A stretch of 7,265 nucleotides of DNA from Chloroflexi bacterium RBG_16_60_22 (GTDB lineage Bacteria; Chloroflexota; Dehalococcoidia; Dehalococcoidales; RBG-16-60-22). The DNA lies in the NCBI GenBank assembly GCA_001796935.1, contig MGNX01000073.1, positions 1 through 7,265 on the forward strand, in the 5' to 3' direction. Each line of letters begins with the position of its first letter. Within the stretch, counting starts at the first letter, position 1. Shown here in pieces: positions 1 to 5,573 of this stretch. The position numbers were made by a program, and so were the translations under genes. The notes below the pieces were generated by a model that saw only the letters and a program-made list of their open reading frames with translations, ran no database searches and had not been told where the DNA came from.

Positions 1-152
1 TAACATGGTTGAATTACTTTTAAGGCAAAGCCCCGGAATGACAAAGAGGGAAGGGGATAAAGGGGGATTTGAAATCCCTCCCGGTCTCCCCTGAGAGAAG
101 AAAGCGGGTATAATATCAACTGTTTCCGCACACAACAGGGGAGTGCGCCACC

Positions 153-261
153 GAGAGGGGGCTAAGCCCCCTCTCAAATTATTTCCCCCTCTCCAATCAA
201 ATCATCTCAGGTTGGGAAATACAAACCTGATTGGAGAGGGGGATAAAGGGGGTGAGGTAAA
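153..261 (-). repeat. Composite two-hairpin repeat, left copy
   Basis: Read on the minus strand, this element starts TTTACCTCACCCCC and is followed by a 5-nt spacer, the arm CCCCCTCTCC, a 38-nt loop region and the arm GGAGAGGGGG. A 9-nt A/T-rich linker then leads to a second hairpin. On the plus strand the first hairpin is a perfect 15-bp inverted repeat (185-199 with 228-242). The second is a perfect 10-bp stem (153-162 with 166-175) with a TAA loop. The same architecture recurs at 7020-7104 in the opposite orientation. It resembles REP-like or MITE-like intergenic repeats, but no protein or target-site duplication was identified. Its mobility and function are unknown. Confidence 0.75.
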
Positions 262-303
262 TAAGGTCTGACCCCTGTAAAAACTGCTTAATTTTCCCTC
301 GCC

Positions 304-332
304 TTGCACGTCCGCGAGCTTTGCAGTAAAAT
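304..332 (+). promoter_or_regulatory. Probable promoter of the HNH gene
   Basis: TTGCAC (304-309) is followed by exactly 17 nt and then TAAAAT (327-332), which matches the TATAAT consensus at 5 of 6 positions. The -35 is poor (3 of 6). Transcription would begin near 339, giving a leader of about 27 nt to the ATG at 366. Calling it a promoter is inference from the motif and its position. Confidence 0.5.
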
Positions 333-352
333 GGGGGCAGTTTCTGCTAAAT

Positions 353-356
353 GGAG
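353..356 (+). promoter_or_regulatory. Shine-Dalgarno deciding the HNH start
   Basis: GGAG lies 9 nt before the ATG at 366. The earlier in-frame ATG at 351 overlaps this site. It has only a G-run about 13 nt upstream and would leave a leader of about 12 nt from the predicted transcription start. The 366 start is therefore preferred. Confidence 0.6.
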
Positions 357-365
357 CTTGCGGGT

Positions 366-872
366 ATGGTCAATCATCCGGTGCTTGTCCTGAACCAGAG
401 CTACGAGCCGCTCACGGTCTGCCGGGCACGGCGGGCGGTGGTGCTCGTCATCCAGGGCAAGGCGGAGATGCTGGAAGACGGCCTGGGCCATATTCACACG
501 ATAAGTGAAACCGTCCCCCTGCCATCGGTCATCCGGCTGGCCCGGATGATTAAGCGGCCGCGCCGGGAAAAGAAGCTGACACGCTACGAGATTTTCAACC
601 GGGACCGCTACACCTGCCAGTACTGCGGTGAGCAGAGCCGTCAGCTCACGCTGGACCACGTCATCCCCCGCTACCGGGGCGGCCGGCACACCTGGGAGAA
701 CGTCGTCAGCGCCTGTGTCGCCTGCAACCGGCGCAAGGCGGGCCGCACCCCGCAGGAAGCCAACATGAAGCTGGTTCGCCAACCCGGGCCTCCCAGCGGC
801 GGCCACTTCTTCATCGTCCCCTATCATTACCTCAACAAGCGGGACGAGTGGCGGAAATACCTCTACCAGTAA
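366..872 (+). CDS. HNH endonuclease-family protein (McrA-like, COG1403 type)
   Basis: This is a 168-residue protein if started at 366, or 173 residues from the ATG at 351. The N-terminal part (residues 5-20, LVLNQSYEPLTVCRAR) matches a conserved lead region of stand-alone bacterial HNH proteins. The HNH core lies at about residues 80-128. It has a CxxC zinc pair (C84, C87), the catalytic-type DH (D97-H98, in LTLDHVIPR), the central Asn (N112, in TWENVV), and a second CxxC (C117, C120) followed by N121. All hallmark residues are intact, so it is probably a metal-dependent nuclease with a Cys4 zinc site. No methyltransferase or restriction partner is adjacent, so its substrate and role are unknown; this family is usually a chromosomal gene of unassigned function. 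It has its own promoter and is convergent with ricT, with 6 bp between the stops. The family call is firm and the biological role is not. Confidence 0.88.
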   Translation: MVNHPVLVLNQSYEPLTVCRARRAVVLVIQGKAEMLEDGLGHIHTISETVPLPSVIRLARMIKRPRREKKLTRYEIFNRDRYTCQYCGEQSRQLTLDHVIPRYRGGRHTWENVVSACVACNRRKAGRTPQEANMKLVRQPGPPSGGHFFIVPYHYLNKRDEWRKYLYQ

Positions 873-878
873 ACGCCG

Positions 879-1673
879 TCAGTAAGAGACCTCGGCCAGG
901 GGCAACTCCACCGTCGCCTCGGTGTCCAGCTCCACCATTACCGTTTCCTTCAAGGGGTTATTGGATACCACGGTGGCCTCGCCCATTTGCGTGGAGACCC
1001 GTTGTCCCACCTTGGGCATCTTCGCCTTCATGGCGCGGTACTGCTCACCCTCGTAGGCCAGGCAGCACATCAGGCGACCGCAGGCGCCGGATATCTTCAT
1101 CGGGTTAAGGGGCAGGTCCTGCTCCTTGGCCATCTTGATGGAGACCGGCGTGAACTCGGTGAGGAAGCTGGTGCAGCAGAGGTGGCGACCGCACCGGCCG
1201 TAGCTGCCGATTATCTTGGCCTCGTCCCGGCTGCCCACCTGGCGCAGTTCCACCCTCACCTTGAAACGGCTGGTCAGCTTCCGGACGAGGTCGCGGAAGT
1301 CCACCCGCTCCTCGGCGCTGAAGAGGAAAGTCAGGCGGCTGCTGTCCAGGTTATACTCCGCCGAGAGCAGCTTCATGGGCAGGTTGAGCTCGTTAATCAT
1401 CTTGCCGCACTCGATGAGGGCCTCCTCGGCCTTGGCCTCGAGCTCCTCCGCCTTGGTGATGTCCTCCGCGTCTGCCTTGCGTACCACCGGGCTGAGGGTT
1501 TCCTGCGACTCGCTGGCCAGCACCTGTCCGGGCGCGATGACGACGTGTCCCAGCTCGACGCCGCGGCTCGTCTTTACCACGGCGTAGTCGCCGGGCTGGA
1601 GCTCGATATCGCCCGCGTCGAAGTAGTAAATTTTACCCGCCCTCCGGAATCTTATGCCCACAATGTTAGCCAT
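879..1673 (-). CDS. ricT: RicT/YaaT-like PSP1-domain Fe-S protein
   Basis: This 264-residue protein has the usual length for the family. The signature is two cysteine-rich blocks: GRCGRHLCCTSFL (C161, C166, C167) and ISGACGRLMCCLAYE (C198, C203, C204). They sit in the PSP1 C-terminal domain at about residues 65-205, and a beta-rich tail follows. In Bacillus subtilis, RicT (YaaT) works with RicA and RicF in a cytoplasmic Fe-S complex that modulates RNase Y mRNA processing and affects sporulation, competence and biofilm formation. Those partners are not in this window. The ATG at 1673 lies 7 nt after the holB stop and has only a weak upstream AGAG, which suggests translational coupling to holB. 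holB next to ricT is the well-known Firmicutes-type arrangement (in Bacillus followed by yabA, which is absent here). The family call is secure; the RNase Y role is transferred by homology. Confidence 0.9.
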   Translation of the reverse strand: MANIVGIRFRRAGKIYYFDAGDIELQPGDYAVVKTSRGVELGHVVIAPGQVLASESQETLSPVVRKADAEDITKAEELEAKAEEALIECGKMINELNLPMKLLSAEYNLDSSRLTFLFSAEERVDFRDLVRKLTSRFKVRVELRQVGSRDEAKIIGSYGRCGRHLCCTSFLTEFTPVSIKMAKEQDLPLNPMKISGACGRLMCCLAYEGEQYRAMKAKMPKVGQRVSTQMGEATVVSNNPLKETVMVELDTEATVELPLAEVSY

Positions 1674-1680
1674 CTCTATA

Positions 1681-2712
1681 TCAGACCCGTGCCGCCGGGT
1701 CCTTCTCTCCTTCCTTTCCCGGTATATCGAGCATCAGCACCTCCAGCGCCAGCCGCGGATTGACGTTCTGCCTCAGCTGCGCCGCGGCCGCCTGTATGCC
1801 CGCGATGAAATCCTTAATCCGGGCCAGCCGGTAGCTATCAGCCATTACGGCCAGCCTCTCTTTACGGTCGACATTAGTAATCATATCACGGTAGCCGAGT
1901 TTCACCAACATCAGGTCGCGCCAGATATCGAGCCACCGCTCGAGGACTTCGTAAACCGTGCCCCGGTCCTGCCCGAACCGCGCCGCCAGCCGGCCAGCGT
2001 AGGCGAACCGTCCTTCGTAGTCGCCTTCGATGACGGCCAGCAGCCCTTCCATCTCCTCGCCGCGCTGCCGGAGCAGGCTTTCGTCATCGGCCGCCGCCAG
2101 CGCCCAGCCGGGACAGCCGTGGGCCAGCCCGGCGAGCAGCCTGGCCCGCTCCGGGTCGAGGCCGCGTTTCTTTACCAGCTCCGCCGCCAGCTCGTTAACG
2201 GCGAGGGGCGGCAGCTCCAGGCGCTGGCAGCGGGAGACCACGGTGGCCGGCAGCAGCTTATCGTTATTTGTCAGCAGGAGGAAGGTCACGTGGTCGGCGG
2301 GCTCCTCCAGGGTCTTGAGCAGGCAGTTGGCCGCCTCGATGGAGAGGAGCTCGGCGGGGTCGATGATGAATACCTTGTGCTTCCCCTCGAAGGGTGGCAG
2401 GCTGGCATCGTGCTGCAGGTCCCTTATCTGGTCGATGCTTATCAGCTTGGCCTCGCCGGAGTCCTCGTCCCGGGCCAGGCCGATTACCTGGACGTCGGCG
2501 TGGCGCATGGCGGCTATCTTCTGACAGGAGGGACACTCGCGGCAGGGCCGCTCTGGCGCCACGCAGTTGAGCGCCTGGGCCAGGTGTACGGCCAGGGTCA
2601 TCTTGCCGACGTGCGGCGGCCCGATGAGCAGGTAGGCGTGGGCCTGTGTCCCCACCTCCAGGCTGTTCTGTAAAAGGGAGACCGCCCGGTCCTGTCCGAT
2701 TACCTGCCACAT
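1681..2712 (-). CDS. holB: DNA polymerase III subunit delta' (clamp loader)
   Basis: This 343-residue AAA+ protein begins MWQVIGQDRAV, typical of delta'. It belongs to the clamp loader that places the sliding clamp on DNA at the replication fork. Visible motifs are a P-loop-like GPPHVGKMT (residues 31-39), a zinc-binding set C50, C57, C60 and C63, a Walker B-like VFIIDPAE (114-121), LLKTLEEP (131-138), a sensor-1 region FLLLTNN (144-150) and the SRC motif (160-162). The P-loop has Met38 where Ser or Thr is expected, and Walker B reads DPAE rather than DExx. Both fit the non-ATP-binding role of delta' in characterised clamp loaders. The SRC motif supports a clamp-loader subunit. The start at 2712 has a strong GAGGAG (minus strand of 2721-2726) 8 nt upstream, and lysA ends 15 nt before it. 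Confusion with DnaX is unlikely, given the length and the motif loss. Confidence 0.92.
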   Translation of the reverse strand: MWQVIGQDRAVSLLQNSLEVGTQAHAYLLIGPPHVGKMTLAVHLAQALNCVAPERPCRECPSCQKIAAMRHADVQVIGLARDEDSGEAKLISIDQIRDLQHDASLPPFEGKHKVFIIDPAELLSIEAANCLLKTLEEPADHVTFLLLTNNDKLLPATVVSRCQRLELPPLAVNELAAELVKKRGLDPERARLLAGLAHGCPGWALAAADDESLLRQRGEEMEGLLAVIEGDYEGRFAYAGRLAARFGQDRGTVYEVLERWLDIWRDLMLVKLGYRDMITNVDRKERLAVMADSYRLARIKDFIAGIQAAAAQLRQNVNPRLALEVLMLDIPGKEGEKDPAARV

Positions 2713-2727
2713 TGAGAAGTCTCCTCG

Positions 2728-4044
2728 TTAAATCAAATCGCAGCGGGTGAGGTCTTCCAGCGTCTCCCGGCGCCGGACCAGGCGGGCTTTACCGTCCCTG
2801 ACGAAGATAATGGCCGGTCGGAAAGAGGCGTTATAGTTGCTCTGCATCGGGACGCAGTAGGCACCGCAGTCGGCCACGGCCAGCAGGTCGCCCGCTTCGA
2901 CCGGGGGCAGCTTGATATCCGTAATCAGGATATCGCCGGACTCGCAGTACTTGCCGGAGATAGTCACCAGGTCGGTGGCTTCCGCCCGCGCCCTGTTGGC
3001 CAGCACCGCTTCGTGGCGGGCACCGTACATGGCGTGGCGGATGTTGTCGCCCATGCCGCCGTCCACCGAGACGTAGCGCCGTATGCCGGGGATGTCCTTG
3101 ATGGCCCCCACCCGGTACAGCGCCACCCCGGCCCGCGCCACGATGGCCCGGCCCGGCTCGATGATGAGCCCGGGTAATGAAAGACCCAGGCGGCGGCACT
3201 GACCGGTAAGCTCGCCGGTGATAAGCTCCGCCCAGGCGGAGACGGGCGGCGGTTCCGCCTCCAGCGTGTAGGGGACGCCGTAGCCCCCGCCGACGCTCAA
3301 TACCTTCGTGACGAAGCCATGCTTCTTCTTCATGGCCGCGGCGAACTCCAGCACCACCTCAATCGACTTCCGGTAAGGCTCGGTCTCGAAGATGCCGGAG
3401 CCGATGTGAAAGTGCAGGCCGTCGACCTTCAGGTTGGGCTCGCCCCGGGCCGTGGTCAGGGCCTCCTCCCAGGTGGACCGGGTAAACCCGAACTTGGAGT
3501 CCACCGTGCCGGTGGTATTGTACTTGTGGGTATGGGCATCGATGCCCGGCGAGAGGCGCAGCAGGATGCTGGCCTTCTTCCGGCCGGCCATCCCGCGCAG
3601 CAGGTTGAGCTCGTGGAAGTTGTCCACCACGATGTGGCCGATGCCGTACTCCAGGGCCATCTTCAGCTCCTCGGCCGACTTGTTGTTGCCGGGGAAGCTG
3701 ACCATATTCATCGGGAAGTCCACGGAGCGGGCGATGCCCAGCTCCCCGCCGGAAACGACGTCCAGTCCCAGCCCCTCCTCCTTGACGAGGGCGAGCATGG
3801 CCCGGGGGGTGAACGCCTTGGCGGCGTAGAGAACGGTAACGTCCGCGTAGCGGCGGCCGAACTCCTTCTTGAACTCGGCGCAGCGGTCCCGCAGGCCCCG
3901 CTCGTCGAAGACGTACAGGGGCGTGCCGAACTCTTCGGCCAGCGCCTCGGTATCACAGCCGCCCAGGACCAGGTGTCCCTTCCGGTTCACCCTGGCGCCC
4001 GGCGGGAAGAGAGAAAGTACCGGGATTTCGGGTCGCGTCGCCAT
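2728..4044 (-). CDS. lysA: Diaminopimelate decarboxylase
   Basis: This PLP-dependent, fold-type III decarboxylase converts meso-2,6-diaminopimelate to L-lysine, the last step of the DAP pathway. With the start at 4044 it has 438 residues. The Schiff-base lysine is K76 in VLYAAKAF. Other family motifs are HIGSG (213-217), GGGYG (252-256), EPGR (296-299), CESGD (367-371, containing the active-site Cys and substrate-binding Glu), DCGAY (392-396) and the terminal YNASFRP. All are intact. A GTG at 4050 would add two residues. The ATG at 4044 is preferred because GAGG lies 5 nt before it and because the predicted transcript starts only about 12 nt upstream. It heads a tight unit with holB and ricT. 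The short leader leaves no room for a lysine riboswitch. An ornithine or arginine decarboxylase identity is unlikely given the motif set and length. Confidence 0.95.
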   Translation of the reverse strand: MATRPEIPVLSLFPPGARVNRKGHLVLGGCDTEALAEEFGTPLYVFDERGLRDRCAEFKKEFGRRYADVTVLYAAKAFTPRAMLALVKEEGLGLDVVSGGELGIARSVDFPMNMVSFPGNNKSAEELKMALEYGIGHIVVDNFHELNLLRGMAGRKKASILLRLSPGIDAHTHKYNTTGTVDSKFGFTRSTWEEALTTARGEPNLKVDGLHFHIGSGIFETEPYRKSIEVVLEFAAAMKKKHGFVTKVLSVGGGYGVPYTLEAEPPPVSAWAELITGELTGQCRRLGLSLPGLIIEPGRAIVARAGVALYRVGAIKDIPGIRRYVSVDGGMGDNIRHAMYGARHEAVLANRARAEATDLVTISGKYCESGDILITDIKLPPVEAGDLLAVADCGAYCVPMQSNYNASFRPAIIFVRDGKARLVRRRETLEDLTRCDLI

Positions 4045-4049
4045 CTTCA

Positions 4050-4053
4050 CCTC
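4050..4053 (-). promoter_or_regulatory. Shine-Dalgarno deciding the lysA start
   Basis: On the minus strand GAGG (4053-4050) is separated by TGAAG from the ATG at 4044, a 5-nt spacing. It overlaps the alternative GTG at 4050, which itself has no purine-rich site at a workable distance. Confidence 0.65.
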
Positions 4054-4061
4054 ACACTTTT

Positions 4062-4090
4062 ATGTTAGCAGCGCCCGTGAGTGAAGTCAA
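4062..4090 (-). promoter_or_regulatory. Promoter of the lysA-holB-ricT unit
   Basis: On the minus strand TTGACT (4090-4085, 5 of 6 to consensus) is followed by exactly 17 nt and then TAACAT (4067-4062, 4 of 6). Predicted transcription starts near 4055-4057, just before the GAGG ribosome site. It lies between the palindromic repeat at 4133-4210 and lysA, and it is the only clear promoter found for the three-gene unit. Confidence 0.6.
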
Positions 4091-4132
4091 CGGGAGGCCG
4101 CCGGGGTACTATTTGCATTTGGTTGATTAAAC

Positions 4133-4210
4133 TGTCATTGCGAGGAGCGCCGCGACGAAGCAATCTTATCCATCAGAAAAAGGGATTGCTTCGCTTCGCT
4201 CGCAATGACA
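4133..4210. repeat. TGTCATTGCGAG palindromic intergenic repeat
   Basis: The ends form a perfect 12-bp inverted repeat (4133-4144 with 4199-4210, TGTCATTGCGAG). An inner 10-bp stem (CGAAGCAATC, 4156-4165, with 4184-4193) is separated from it by unequal internal loops of 11 and 5 nt. The apical loop is 18 nt. Palindromes with these ends recur widely between genes in several bacterial groups (established knowledge, not checked here). The element sits after the M16 gene and before the lysA promoter. It could cap the 3' end of the M16 transcript, but it has no T-run typical of an intrinsic terminator. Confidence 0.8.
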
Positions 4211-4242
4211 TACCAATCGGAACTGGGTAATACCGCCACCGG

Positions 4243-5505
4243 CTACAGCTTCAGCAGCTCTTCCAGGGGCTCGTCCGGGGGCACCGGCCCCACCACCGCC
4301 AGGCGGAGCCCGTCCCTCACCAGCAGCTCCCCGGCCAGCTTTTGAAGCTCCGCCGCGGTAATGGCACCGACGATTTCGATGACATCGTCGACGGAGATAA
4401 TTTCCCCGGTGAGGACCTCCTGCCCGCCGGCCCAGCCGGCCACGCTGCGGCTGTCCTCCATGCGCAGCATGATGCGCCCCTTGAACAGCTCCTTGGCCCG
4501 GCTAAGCTCCTCTTCCGGGATGGGTTCTTTGAGACGGGCCAGCTCGGCCAGGATGGCAGTGATGGCCACCTTCAGCTTGCCGGTAGCCACCCCGGCCGCC
4601 ACCGTCATGGCGCCGGTGTCCAGGAAGTGCTCCGCGTAGCTCTGGATGCTGTAGGCCAGCCCCATCTTATCGCGTATTTCCGTGAAGAGGCGGCAGCTCA
4701 TCCCCTCCCCCAGGATGACGTTGAGCAGGTCGAGCTTGAAGCGCTCGGGGTGGACGATGGAGACGCCCGGCAGGGCCAGGCAGAGCTGCGTCTGCTCGGT
4801 GTCACGGTTCTCGATGGCCACCCGCCGTCCGGTGCCGCCCCGGTAAGGAGGGTAGTCGGCACGCGGTCGCTTTTGCTTCCAGCCGGCGGTCAGCCGGCTC
4901 ACCATGTCCAGCACCTCGTCGTGGCGGATATCACCGGCAATCGCCAGCACGGTGTTGCCCGGCCGGTACTGCCGGTCCAGGTAATCGAGTATCATCTCCC
5001 GGGTGATAGCCGCCACCGTCTCCTTGCTGCCGGCGATGTCCCGTCCCAGGGGGTGGCCTGGCCAGAGGAGCTCGTCGATGAGCATGGAGACGCGCTGCGG
5101 GGGGGAGTCCAGGGACATCTTTATCTCTTCGATGATGACCTGGCGCTCTTTCTCGATATCGGCGGGGTCAAAGCGGGAGTTGATGAGGATGTCCACCAGC
5201 ACGTCGAGGGCGCTGGCGAAGTGAGGCTGGGCTACCTTGCACCAGTAGATGGTCATCTCCTTGTCCGTGCCGGCATTGAGCATGCCCCCCACCCCTTCGA
5301 TTACCGTGCAGATGTCCACCGGGGTGGGGCGCTTCTCCGTGCCCTTGAAGCAGAGGTGCTCGACGAAGTGGGATACGCCGGCCCGCTCATCCGTCTCGTA
5401 ACGGGAGCCGGTGCCGATAAAAAAGCTGATGGCCACCGACCGGGTATGGGGCATGGCGGCGGTGACCAGGCGCAGTCCGTTGTCCAATGTAACCTTCTGG
5501 TACAA
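4243..5505 (-). CDS. M16 family zinc peptidase (YmxG/processing-protease-like)
   Basis: This 420-residue single-chain M16B peptidase is of the usual length for YmxG-type proteins. The inverted zinc motif HxxEH is intact (HFVEH, H46-H50, in GVSHFVEHLCFKGT), and the third ligand is a Glu in VIIEEI (E126 or E127, about 76 residues on). NAGTDKEMT (77-85) matches the conserved stretch after the active site. In the C-terminal M16 domain the substrate-binding region appears as GMSCRLFTEIRDKMGLAYS. Both halves are present, so it should be catalytically competent, probably cytoplasmic since no signal peptide is seen, and acting on peptides or small unfolded proteins. The start is a TTG at 5505, preceded by AAAGGG with 7-nt spacing; an in-frame stop lies six codons upstream. 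It has its own near-consensus promoter. The physiological substrate cannot be told from the sequence. Confidence 0.92.
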   Translation of the reverse strand: MYQKVTLDNGLRLVTAAMPHTRSVAISFFIGTGSRYETDERAGVSHFVEHLCFKGTEKRPTPVDICTVIEGVGGMLNAGTDKEMTIYWCKVAQPHFASALDVLVDILINSRFDPADIEKERQVIIEEIKMSLDSPPQRVSMLIDELLWPGHPLGRDIAGSKETVAAITREMILDYLDRQYRPGNTVLAIAGDIRHDEVLDMVSRLTAGWKQKRPRADYPPYRGGTGRRVAIENRDTEQTQLCLALPGVSIVHPERFKLDLLNVILGEGMSCRLFTEIRDKMGLAYSIQSYAEHFLDTGAMTVAAGVATGKLKVAITAILAELARLKEPIPEEELSRAKELFKGRIMLRMEDSRSVAGWAGGQEVLTGEIISVDDVIEIVGAITAAELQKLAGELLVRDGLRLAVVGPVPPDEPLEELLKL

Positions 5506-5533
5506 TGATCTACCCTTTCAGTCCGAATAAGTA

Positions 5534-5562
5534 ATTCTAAGTTTTTCCCCGGGCGGTGTCAA
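5534..5562 (-). promoter_or_regulatory. Near-consensus promoter of the M16 gene
   Basis: On the minus strand a perfect TTGACA (5562-5557) is followed by exactly 17 nt and TAGAAT (5539-5534, 5 of 6). Transcription would start near 5527, giving a leader of about 21 nt before the TTG start at 5505. The -35 begins 11 nt after the MFS stop codon. This is the strongest promoter in the window by match to consensus. Confidence 0.75.
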
Positions 5563-5573
5563 CGCGGAAAAGT

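Larger units (their letters stand above)
1..365. other. Gene-free, repeat-rich left flank
   Basis: No credible gene is visible before the HNH start. The block holds, in order, a fragment ending in GGAATGACA (35-43), which looks like one end of a TGTCATTCC-type palindrome. Next is a G-rich stretch at 53-69 with a small hairpin (GGGATT at 64-69 pairing with AATCCC at 73-78). Then comes an isolated TATAAT at 109-114 without a recognisable -35, the composite two-hairpin repeat at 153-261, and the HNH promoter. A short open frame at 5-94 is judged to be chance. Confidence 0.7.

Noticed and set aside
5..94. Short open frame starting at the ATG at 5, possibly the tail of a gene entering from the left edge
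   Set aside because: Only 29 codons, no ribosome site, and much of it lies in repeat-like G-rich sequence. It could be a gene end, but nothing supports it.
109..114. Perfect TATAAT, possibly the -10 of a small RNA ending at the 153-175 hairpin
   Set aside because: No -35-like hexamer at 16-18 nt upstream, no extended -10, and no T-run after the hairpin.
153..175. Intrinsic terminator
   Set aside because: The 10-bp stem is strong, but neither side is followed by a T-run and no gene ends next to it. It is better explained as part of the composite repeat.
987..1763. Long plus-strand open frame across ricT
   Set aside because: It is antisense to a well-conserved gene. The Leu/Ala/Gly/His-rich product has no family features and is explained by GC-rich codon bias.
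1654..2673. 339-codon plus-strand open frame opposite holB
   Set aside because: It lies almost entirely opposite holB, which has intact motifs and a strong ribosome site. The antisense product has no recognisable domain.
4045..4242. Lysine riboswitch upstream of lysA
   Set aside because: The predicted leader is only about 12 nt, and the rest of the gap is a palindromic repeat with no L-box-like elements.
4342..5508. 388-codon plus-strand open frame opposite the M16 gene
   Set aside because: It lies antisense to an M16 peptidase with an intact catalytic motif. Its composition is typical of a reverse-complement artefact.
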